Positions 1-9,582 of a stretch of 64,000 nt of DNA are shown one piece after another. The notes under the pieces were generated by a model. The model made no database searches. It saw nothing but the letters and a program-made list of their open reading frames with translations, and was not told the DNA's origin. How positions within the stretch are numbered: the first letter of the stretch is position 1; every line of letters starts with the position of its first letter. Source of the stretch: Cercophora sp. LCS_1 (lineage: Eukaryota > Ascomycota > Sordariomycetes > Sordariales > Lasiosphaeriaceae); NCBI GenBank assembly GCA_036250225.1, contig JAPZLL010000013.1, forward strand, positions 310,001 through 374,000, written 5' to 3'. The position numbers and the translations under genes are program-made.

Positions 1-482
1 CTGTCCCCTGTTCATCGGTGCCGGCGCGGGGCTGGGCGCCAAAATCGGCGCATTGCTGCGGTCGCATGCGCTTGCTGTTGTGCAGCAGGGCGCCCTTTGC
101 AGCAAGCCACACAGTTTCGTGTTTGGTTGAAACCAGGTAATGGTGGTGGGGAAGCTCTCTGGTTCGAGATGTTGTTCAAGCTTCAGGCAGGTCGTCGGGT
201 GTGTCTTCAGCTTGCTTTGCTGGCGGCGCATGGAATTCCCGATTTGGAAAAGATGACAGTCTGATGATGGTGTGCAGACAGGTAGAGTAGGGGAGGGCCA
301 AAAAAACGTAGATGCGGTAGTTCTCGTCGAGGTGCGTGAGCTTTTAGTTTGGTGTTGTGTAATCCAGAATCGTGGCTGTTCTTCCGTCTCCGTTTAGTTG
401 CAAGGCAGCTTTCTCTTCCACCACGTTCCGTTCGTCTCTCTCCCTTGTGTAGCGAGGCTGCTGTCGAGCTAAACGCTGACAC
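1..482. other. Left-edge stretch, no supported gene
   Basis: Frames stay open for short distances on both strands, but none shows a recognisable motif, a convincing start context or splice signals. It would include the 3' flank of the small minus-strand ORF that ends at 483. Nothing else is supported here. Confidence 0.4.
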
Positions 483-734
483 CTAACGGGATCCCCATCT
501 CCAGTTGTTCGGCGGGGATGAGCTGGGCGATGTCGAGGTGGAATCCCTGCGTTCGGCTTCCATGGACTGCTTGCTGTTGTCGGGAGAGGGAGAGCGGCGG
601 AAGTACGAGATGGGCGCGGAAGATGTGGGCGGCGATGGCAGGGGGCTCTGGTTCGGGTTGGACGGGTGCGTTTGCCTCCACGAAGAGTAAATCTGCTTGC
701 ACAGATGTGCGGACATCGTGTATGTTGGCGACAT
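483..734 (-). CDS. Possible small Ser/Pro-rich protein (83 aa)
   Basis: I do not recognise this family. The proposed start (ATG at 734-732) lies in a good fungal context, after a C/A-rich leader ending ACTAGCACC. The product is 83 residues and hydrophilic, with a short N-terminal segment (AHLCKQIYSSWRQ), a Ser/Pro-rich middle, a basic FRRSPSP patch, and the end NNWRWGSR. It has no signal peptide or membrane segment. The same frame extends upstream to an ATG at 869, giving 128 residues, but that leader reads like 5'UTR. A second minus-strand frame (702-469, 77 aa) overlaps it with equally GC-biased third positions, so which frame is translated is uncertain. If real, it resembles the small disordered stress or conidiation-associated proteins common in filamentous ascomycetes; that is inference. 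Confidence 0.4.
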   Translation of the reverse strand: MSPTYTMSAHLCKQIYSSWRQTHPSNPNQSPLPSPPTSSAPISYFRRSPSPDNSKQSMEAERRDSTSTSPSSSPPNNWRWGSR

Positions 735-1917
735 GGTGCTAGTGTTGTTTGCGTGTTGCGGTTGAGCCGGTGAAGCTCGAGGGCAGCTTTTTGGGACGGG
801 TCGTGAAGCTTTGGCGTGTAAGTGAGGTCCGTTTGACGTCTGGCTCGACTGGAAAATCAGGCGAAGCACCGAGCACAGAAATGAGTCTGGCTTAGGTCTC
901 GAGGTGATCGCAAGAGTTGTTTTATTGAATTTGAATAATCTAAATCCAGGTACGGTCCAGGGGAAAGAAGGGGAGGGTCAGGCTTTTAAACCAGACCTGA
1001 CGGCAGCCTTTGAGCCATACCCTCACGGCGGCACGGCGCTTGGAATCAGTGTGTGGGTGCCCAGGAGCAACCTGGACCGCTGCGTTGCGCCTCGAAGGGT
1101 CCAAGACCTGCTTCCGACCAATCAGAGCTAATCTATTTGCAAGAATTGTGGCTGAGCGTTGGGTGCGGCTTGTCGTTCTGGGCTGATCGGAGCTGCCCCG
1201 CGTGGTTCCTGGCACCGAACTGGGTTGTCAATCGTGCCACTGGGGTCCACCGTTGGGTGCTCAGCTGGAAGGGACAATTCAGGCCACAGGTCACGCGAAA
1301 CCCGGGCCATCCATGCCATTCTTCCTACCTAATGGAAAATAACATTCCCCCCTTTTTTTCCTGCATCAGACCGGGTCTCGGGATAACTCCAACGTCGGTT
1401 CAGTGCAAGCTTTCTGACCAACCTGCTAACCTGAACATGACGTAATTTTGGGCTCCCAACAGTCATTCACTCGACGCCGGCTGAGGCTGCAAACGCTCTG
1501 ATTTTCAATCGGAATTTTGGTTTTGTGCCGTTCAAGTCCTGGCTTACCTCAGCCCGTCCTTTCTTCAGTGTCATTTGTTTCCATGTCAACACCACTTGCA
1601 AACCACAATGACTCCCACCACCCAAGCAACACAGGCGCATCCACAACTAGGAGGCCATAACACCGCTGGATATGCGATTTTCGCCTTCCAAAAGCAGTGC
1701 TGCCTCGCGACGTGCAGGAACAACCCGCCGCCACTTTGTAACCGTTTTGCGCTGATCAGGTCACCAAGGGTGATGTTTACATTGGTTCAACCAACGTCAC
1801 ATCCAAAACTCGGCTTACAAGAGTCCACGCACAAGGGCCAAGGTGTATGAATGAAGTCACTGAGTATCAATCTACTATCCTCTAGGACAATGAATTTTAG
1901 GCTTTGTGGCTTTTATT
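735..1917. other. Intergenic, no gene seen
   Basis: Only short, low-complexity or shadow reading frames occur here. The part next to 734 would be leader and promoter of the small minus-strand ORF. The 1750-1917 part is the 3' flank of the large transporter gene. I see no RNA gene or repeat. Confidence 0.5.
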
Positions 1918-4900
1918 TTACCCCCGATGAAACTCGACACCTGTCCTTGACATCCCTGGTTCCGATCCAACCTGTCTTCGATGAAACCCAGTAACACGAT
2001 GGCGCCGGTCCTCCTCCGAGCTTACAAGGTCTGTTTCTGGGTCTGTGTCTTCGATTTCTTCCATAACAGTTTGCCCCATGACACATTCACGCTCTGAGAA
2101 ATTCGCCCCTGCTCCTTGGGTATGCCTGTGGTCAGGGAGGGAATGCGCTACCTGTACTGTGTTGGCATCGTCATTGATCGTGTCAAGTTCCATCACCTGT
2201 GTTTCGTCTCGCCTTGCCCCGGATGGCCCAGGGCTGCCGCCGTGGAACTTTCGCGGCCCGTTTCCCTTTCTTCTGCGACTGCTGACCCTGCGGACGAGGT
2301 CTGTGGTCTTCGCCCCGATGCCAGTCACTTCCTCGACTCTTTCAGCTGCCGACTCGAGGGCCGCGCGGTTGAGATGTGCTGCTTTCTCATCGATCAGGCG
2401 GTTCTTCTTGCGGATCTCAGTCCAGCGACTCATGGCCCCGAGTTCAAGTAAGTTTACTCGTCTCATTTTGCTTGTTGGGTTTCCCATGAGAACAGGCCGC
2501 CATATCTCCTCGTCCGTCATTGCGTGTTGCTTGGCGGCTGATCTCGACTCGTCGGACTGCCGCCGGATACTCTCTCGCCGCAACTGCGTCCACTTCTCCA
2601 TCTCGAGCGTCTTGGAGCTTGGGATGATCTGGACCTCTTTGAAGCGGATGAGCACAGCCAGGAGCAGCAGTGTGAGAATGAACAGGATCCCTGCAACCAC
2701 ACCAGTCGCGGCTTGTTGACCCAGGTGGCGCTGTGCCTGGCCACCCACTGCTGTTGCTACCGCCGCAAATACGAATCCGATCGTGTGACAGACGGCGAAG
2801 CCGGCCGTGACACGTGGGAAGGACGAATAGTTGGCTCGTTTCGATGCTCGCGCCGATGAGCTGCGTGGGCGTGCCGTCATCCCAGGTTGCAAATCTGAAG
2901 TGTCAAACGTCTCCATCATAAGACCGTTGCACTCTGAGACTGCCAACCCCGAGAAAACCCCCATTAAGGCAACGAGAAGAGTCGGTACGAATATCGGAAT
3001 TGGCGGCCCAGCAGAGGCGACGGTGTAAGCAACTCCTACGAGCGGAAGCATGATGCAGAAAATGGCTCGCCTCACGAGATGGGATGTCCAGGCGAGCTTC
3101 CGGTTGAGGGTGTCGGGCTCTTGATGATGGCGACCCCGGGAAAACAGGTTTGCCTTCTGGAAGGGGACAGCAACCAAGGCACCGATTGAGATGAATGCGA
3201 CCGAGAGACCAACCAGCGGTGACTTGAGCTTATAGTATCTGGAGGTGAGAGAGCCGAGGAGGACAATGATGAGCACGATCTGGGCGTATATCCAGCCAAC
3301 GTACAGCGCCATGATCAAGAACCCGGGTTGGCGGAGCATCTCGAGGGAGAGTAGGATGCCATGGTACACCTCTTGGCCCCACCACGTAGGGCCGTCTTTC
3401 ACCCTGTGCATCATGACTTCGCCCCGCGCAACTCTGCGAGACACTTGATTGCCATCCCGTACTTCAGCGACCGACCTCCTGAAGGGTGAGCGGCGAACCT
3501 CAGGGCAGACGACGTTGAGTAGCAAAACGACGGCGACGATCATGATGCTGATGTAGAAACCCCACGACGGGTTCACCGAGTTGATAAGGGCTGCTCCAGT
3601 GAGGAAGCCAATACCAAGTGAGCCGATGAAACACCACGTCCAGACACCCAGCCAGACGCCCATGCCGCCACCATGTCTCCGCACATCGTATTCGTCCACC
3701 ACTTCTTGATGAGGGTTTCCGCTCATGAGGGACGCACCAAAGAGATCCATCAAGATCGAGTGGAAGTTTATGCTGGCAAATCCTAGCGTGAGGCCCATGA
3801 AGGCCCTCGAGCTGAGGAGAGCCTATCTCCACGTGCTAACATAAGGTGATCGGAGGTAGCTGACCGAGATAGCCTGTGGGAACAGCAAAGGCATCGCAAG
3901 CACCAGGCTAGATAGGATGTATGGCTTCCGTCCATGTAAAAGGGGAAGCGGCCAGAAAAAGAAGGTTGGGATGGCGAGGCCGAGATAGAAGTAGACATTT
4001 CCTAGGATCGCATAGTGGTAAAGATCTGCGATCCAGTACTGGATGGATGGAACTAGACCGGCGTAGATGCCAATAAGAACCCCGATTGCCGCTGTGCTGA
4101 TACATGCGACAGCGGCTACGAATCTCTTCCGGGCGGTCGACCAGTCTCGAGCTACCGGTTGGCGACGGTAGGCGCGAGCCAGATTGAACCCTTGATGCCC
4201 ACGGATGCTCAGATGTGCTCTCCCGCGAAGCCTGAAGCTATTGTTGATCCGGGCCCGACGAGACATCGTTTCTTGCTCGGGGTCGGAATGAACCTCTCGC
4301 GGCACAGAGGCTGAGCCAGGTCTTCGACGAATCGGGGTGTCATTGGGTGGTTGCGCTCCGCTCGTGGCTTGATGTGTTTCAAGCTCTTCCGGCCAATGGA
4401 CTTCCTCGTCATTAGCACCATCGTAGTTGCAGGAGAGTGGTCCCCGATTTCTACCTTGAACCGGCTTGCGTGCCGTTACTGGTATCTCTCCGCGTTCCAA
4501 ATCGTCGTCGCGGCATGACGAAGTACCGTCGCCCATACGATGGAAACTTGAGTGGCGATGGAGACGGCTCCGGATTCTCCTCACTATCTTGCCTCTAGGC
4601 AAACAGCGTGAGTTAGAGGTCGAGTCCTCATTTTCTGAAAGGTCGAGAGGAGAGTGTTCTTCCCATGTCTGACGATTCGTTGAAATTGGCTTTGAGGGCG
4701 TGCTGGACCAACGCGGTTGCTGAAAGCGCTTGTCCTCAGGATCGACAAGCCAGTATCGCGAGTCAAGTGTCGATTTCAACAAGCTTGATGTTCGCGCCGG
4801 AATCTCGACCATGACGTTCCTATTGCGCATTCCTGGGGCAGAGCGGTAGTGCTTTGGTTGACGTTGGCCCGGTTTGTCTCCCATGAGTGGCCAATCCCCG

Positions 4901-6639
4901 TTTACCACCATGCCCTTAATTTGCATCTGCGGGAGCTCGTCGATGCTCGACTCGATATCGCTTGGCAAGCTCTCATGTACGCTTGGTGGCGAGTGTGGTG
5001 CCCCGTACTTATCGACCTCCGCAAGCTCAAGATCTTCGATACATTCTTGATCCTCACGATCAGCTACCTGGCTAGCCAAAACCATCGCTTCGTCGAGGAG
5101 ATGTTCAAGATTGTCTATGGTCTTCTTGAACTCGGTGTCGACATCGCGCGGTGTTGCCGAGTGTGTCAGATCTCGAAGCGTATCGGCATTTCGAGCTGAC
5201 AGAACACGCCTCTTCTTTGGCAGTTGTGTCAGATTCGGCTTGTATGCCGCAGGGGTCGTCATGAGATTGCGGAACCAACTTGCCCATTTGACACCTGATT
5301 TTTCGACAGTGAATGCCCTCGCACGGGAAATGCTGCCCTCCACGGCAACGGCATCGTTTTCTGGAACAGAAGGCTTGTGGGATTTTGCGCTTTGATGGAT
5401 TGATTCCCAATATGCCACAAGGTCTGATGCTGACCTGGAGGTTTCTGCCCGTCGAGATCTTGACGACGTGCCATAATCGGATGACGTCCGGTTGAGGGCA
5501 AATGAATCTAGAGGGTCTCGCGGATTTCCTGACGGGGTTTCACCACTATAGGAACACTTTGAATAGGCACCGTGCTCGCTATGTTCTGATAGGGCGCGAC
5601 ACTCGTGGCATGATGGGAACCTCGGGGAGAGTACGTGATGAGGTTTTCCCGACAGGTCGGATGTATCTTCGAGCACTGGGGTGGAGTAGTCCAACTGGGC
5701 CGACCTGACCTTGGATTCGCCACTGTGTCCGGGGCAGAGGTTTCGAGATATGGTATTGGCCTGGTGTCGTGTCTCCATGGCCTGGGGGTAGAGGTGTACT
5801 TCGCCGGATGGGCCAGTGTGATCGGGGTCTTTGGATGCCCCCATCGCCCTTAGGGTGGAGTTTCGGTATTCGAAAGGCAGGATATGACCCAGAGCGCCGA
5901 CTTTCGGGACCCCCGTATGACCCATCAGAGGGCTGGAAGTGTAAGGAGCAACTCCCGCCGCAGGCCGGACCTTGACTAAAGGAGAGCGGGTGTGCTGCAG
6001 ATGAGGTGAGATGTCGACACAAACTTCGCAAGGATTGCCGTCCATGAGCTCTTGATACATTGGACCCAAGGCTGGCGTCTGATGAACTGAAGCCGTCCAG
6101 GCTTTGTCGTTCGGCGGGAAGAGACGAAACCCTTCTGTCTCTGCAACCGAGGGAGTCTTTGCATGAGAACTGCCGTCGTCGATTTGGGCGTGTGACTCTG
6201 GGCTTGCTACTCTAGGATCGGTGGACGAGAACCTGTAAACTCTGTGTGCTGGACTTGGCATACTGAAGGGAGTGCCAGTCAGGACCGGAGAGTCCAAAAC
6301 ATCGTGATCCCAACTAGTCGTGGAAATGGTGGTGGTATCTGGTGTACCCCATTCGAATGGCATCGGCTTTAAGGCTTTTTCTAGACTGTGGAATGGGGGC
6401 CCCGGAATGATTCTGTCCATGGAAGGAGCATGAGTGGCAGAGACATGGAGCAACGCTTGCCTGTAGGCTTGGTTGTGAGCAAGTGCTATTCGGGACGCTT
6501 CATGTTCCTCTGCCGTCCAGTACGGAGAGCCGTCTGTAAAGTAGTACTGGCGATCCTCCAACAGGTCTTCCGCAGCGGGCACCTCTTCGACAGGAGGTTC
6601 GGATGTTTCGTTGACTTCAGAATATGGGTCAGTATCCAT
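1918..6639 (-). CDS. Large MFS-type transporter interrupted by one in-frame TAG
   Basis: From ATG 6639 the frame encodes 938 residues, then meets TAG at 3825-3823. It continues in the same frame for another 634 residues to the stop at 1918. Residues 1 to about 830 are hydrophilic and probably cytosolic, rich in Ser/Pro/Arg. Membrane helices follow (ISTAAIGVLIGIYAGLVP, then a loop with the MFS-like LLHGRKPYIL). The stop falls between predicted helices 3 and 4, within STWR-stop-ALLSSR. Downstream are about eight more helices, including IGSLGIGFLTGAALI, the conserved-looking NPHQEVVDEYDVRRHGGG loop, and a long basic C-tail. No second frame error is visible and codon use is the same on both sides. 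The start at 6639 is chosen over the in-frame ATG at 7020 because the upstream residues look like translated leader. Substrate is unknown. The break may be a recent nonsense mutation, readthrough, an in-frame 42-nt intron (GTCAGC...ATAG), or an assembly error. Confidence 0.7.
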
Positions 6640-7356
6640 GATTACAACAGAACGTAGACCGGCTGGCGTTGTGGGGGTTTGATTTCTTGAAGACTGTTGA
6701 GATGAGGGTTGGATCGACCTCTGTCCGAAGTCAACGGGGGCCTGGACGGGACGCGAGTCCAAGCCGGCGGGGGATCGTAGGGTGTGGGGAGAATGTCGGA
6801 CAGGGTCGAGGAATAGCAGGACGTTGAAGCGAGAGCAGATAGGGTGATGCAATATGACAATGTAGGTCAATGGCTGTGAAGAGGTACAAAATGCTGATGC
6901 TGTGCAAGAGAATTGGAAGGCCTTACAGTCTCGTCTCTGACGGCAACCTTTCGGCGGCGCGAAGGAAAGCACAACCGTGGGAACGCGCATGCATGCGGTT
7001 CGTACTCGGGCAGGAGCCACCCTCTCAATGGACGAGGTAGTACCTTAGGTAAAATGGCAGGCAAGTATCCGAAATGGTTTCTGGGGTTTTTTTTTTTTGG
7101 TTGTTTCTCCTACCTCAAAACGACAGGCTCGTGCCAGACTTGCTAGATATCCGAACATGGTTAGTTGACCAATACCATGCAAATAGAAGGCAATTCTCGC
7201 CTCCTCTGCAAATACAAAATTCCCGAGCTTCCCACACTTCCGAAAAGCATGATCTGTCGTGCTTTTCGACTCACAACTGCCATTTGTGCCTTGTGACACA
7301 TCCCTTATCGAGATACTGTCTCTACTCTCGACTTCTCTGCCATCAACAACTCCCGA
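6640..7356. other. Leader of transporter gene and IMP3 3' flank
   Basis: The transporter frame stays open upstream to about 7020 but encodes unremarkable sequence, so I read it as 5'UTR. A T-run lies at about 7087-7099. The rest, to 7356, is the 3' flank of IMP3. No further gene is supported. Confidence 0.45.
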
Positions 7357-8144
7357 TTAGAGCAGCTCAAAGTCGTCCAGTTTATCACGGTACTTCATGA
7401 TATTCCGTTTGATCTTGCTGCCCACGGTCCATGTGATGAAGTCCTCCATGCTCCTTGTCACCAGGAAAGCAGGATCGCGGACTTCTTCCACGCCAACTCG
7501 GACATGCCCTTGCTCGATCATCTTCGTGGCTGCCTGTACAGTTTCGGCCATTCGGAGCCTTGCCTTGAGGTTAGCGCCTTCTTCCGTCAGAGAACCCAGG
7601 GGTTGCATACCTGGTCATCACCACCGGCAACCGTCGCCTGGCGATTGCGCTCACTGTGACACCGTGCTCGACCTGTGAGAGCTTTGACTTTGTCGACAGA
7701 ATCCCCATGTCATAGAGTTTGTCTAGGAGGAGAGTCTCGTGTTTCCTCCTGACCTCATTGTCTGGTGGAAGGAGCTGTAGCCTATGTTAGCTCATGACTT
7801 CACGTCAAAAGGTTCCACTTACGCTCAAACGATGAGCAAGTTGTCGCAGAGACTATAGAAAAATCGTCAGTTTTAGCAAAGTCATCATCATCTGGTGTCT
7901 AGACATACACCACACATCCTGTTGTACTTGTGCTATCGACAGGTCAGCATTTTCCATCTTGCTCGCTGAGACAGCCTTTTTCCAGCCGCACTCCACATAG
8001 GGGTAAACGTACATAGTCCTCTGGTTTCTGAATCATATACCGTCTCGCGACATCGTGATCTCTGTGCTGGTTGTCCTGCTTGTAGTTCACGAAATCGTGC
8101 TTGCGAAGGAGCCGCTGCTCATGATACTTGAGCTTGCGAACCAT
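7357..8144 (-). CDS. imp3: IMP3, U3 small nucleolar ribonucleoprotein subunit
   Basis: IMP3 is an S4-domain RNA-binding protein of the U3 snoRNP/SSU processome. It helps U3 snoRNA pair with pre-18S rRNA in the nucleolus. Five exons are predicted: 8144-8013, 7932-7909, 7852-7823, 7774-7611 and 7558-7357. They total 552 nt (183 aa), almost the length of human IMP3 (184 aa). The N-terminus MVRKLKYHEQRLLRKHDF is diagnostic. The S4 part contains RRRLPVVMTRLRMAET and EQGHVRVG, followed by DPAFLVTRSMEDFITW near the C-terminus. Donors are GTACGT, GTATGT, GTAAGT and GTATGC; every junction preserves frame. Exons 2 and 3 are only 24 and 30 nt. It is divergent from the bS18m gene with about 356 bp between the starts. 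Confidence 0.93.
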
Positions 8145-8500
8145 CTTGACAGCTTATCTCAGTAGTCTTGTCAAGTGTAAAAATTATTGCCTCGAATCTC
8201 TTCTGCTGGACGCAAAGGTGGTTTAGAACCGTCAATGTGAGTGAGGATGGCAGACTGCAACCGCGGTGAAGCTCAAAAAAATCTTGCCCCACATTGAACT
8301 TTGCTCGCCGCAGCACCCCTGTCACATGCCTGCGGCTCAAGCCAGCTTGGCAGACAGGGGAGCGATCGATCCGCCAATCCGGCCTCGCTGAAAGAATAAT
8401 CCGCCAAAAAGTCCCAAACCACCAAGCATCGCGATCCCGAGTTGTCATCGATTCCCAGGGCGAGCTGGTTGCAAAAAGACCAGCCAACCGCAGAGCCACG
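8145..8500. promoter_or_regulatory. Divergent promoter between IMP3 and bS18m
   Basis: This 356-bp interval separates the start codons of two divergent ribosome-related genes, one nucleolar and one mitochondrial, so both promoters must lie here or overlap the other gene's leader. No clear TATA box is seen, as is common for housekeeping genes. Confidence 0.5.
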
Positions 8501-9355
8501 ATGTTTACGCGACAGTGGCTGTCCTCGGCGCTGCACCAATTTCGATCGACCGTCTCGGAGCAATGCCAGCACCAAACTGAGCGAAGGCTGATCTCGACAA
8601 GCTCCCCAGTAGCAGCGGCAGGCCGTACGCCTTCAACCCCCTCCCTTCTTCTCTCTCAATCTCACTAACACCGCACACAACCAGTCCGCAAACATCCCTC
8701 AACCTCCAACCCGGGCGCAAAAATCATTGGCGCTACGGCGGATAGGGAACCCACCGAGTTCCTCTCCAGCTGGGTCAAGGAGGGCGCCAGTAGTAGAGTC
8801 AGCCAATACCAAAAGAAAATGGAGCGAAAGAACCAGGATGGGATAAAAGATGTGATGGAAAACGCTCTATCCAACGACTACACACGGCAGATCACTCGAC
8901 GTTGGAAGAAGGGTGACGTGTATGCACCCAAGGATCTCTCGCCGCTGGAGATGCGACGGTGGAAGCAACCGAGACCGCCAACAAAAGACTTCGTTGATAC
9001 GTTGGGATTCAACCCGGTCGACAATTACAAGGTACGTTTTCTTTTTTTTTTTTCTTTTTTTTTAGCGAAAAGACACAGCAGTAATCTTTTATTGACGGAT
9101 TTGTTGCGGCAGAACTTCTCCCTCATCTCGGAGTTCATGACTTCCACTGGGCGCATCCAGCACTCCAAAGACACGGGCCTGCGGCTTGTGAACCAGCGCA
9201 AGATGGCCAAGGCTATCCGACGAGCTGTCGGCATGGGCATCCACCCTAGCGTGCATCTGCACCCCATGATTCTCACCAAGAGGCTGAGGTTCTTCCCACA
9301 CGCCGTCTTGCCTTCTACCTCTGCCCCACCATCACAGAACCCGAACAGGTTTTAG
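8501..9355 (+). CDS. Mitochondrial small-subunit ribosomal protein bS18m
   Basis: bS18m binds 12S/15S-type rRNA on the platform of the mitochondrial 30S-like subunit. Three exons are predicted: 8501-8624, 8685-9031 and 9113-9355, giving 237 aa with all junctions in frame (donors GTACGC and GTACGT). The first 40 residues are Arg/Ser/Gln-rich without acids until a late Glu, which fits a mitochondrial presequence. The C-terminal half carries the S18 signature: YKNFSLISEFMTSTGRI, then LVNQRKMAKAIRRAVGMG. The last 30 or so residues (LRFFPHAVLPSTSAPP...) extend past the bacterial core, as in other fungal homologues. The downstream CIA84-like gene is convergent, with 227 bp between stop codons. Confidence 0.9.
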
Positions 9356-9582
9356 GTCATACGTATCCATAAAGGTCCTGTATATGAGGTGGCAAAGGAG
9401 CACCCGATAAAATTCAGTCGGTTGTCGCTCCAGATGTAACGAATATTGTACAAATCCGAGCTAGATGCTGGCCCCTCTATTTTGAAGTGACTAGTGTGTT
9501 ATATCCACCACACACAGAACATCATTTCTGTACATTTCTATGCGCCCCCCGTATGTTTACAGTTCCCGGCTTTTACATCGTC

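Noticed and set aside
1918..3798. Separate 626-aa transporter gene
   Set aside because: It begins in the middle of a membrane domain and is in the same frame as the upstream ORF, divided only by TAG; it is one gene.
6640..7020. N-terminal extension of the transporter to ATG 7020
   Set aside because: The extra 127 codons have no protein-like pattern and the context at 6639 is better; probably an open 5'UTR.
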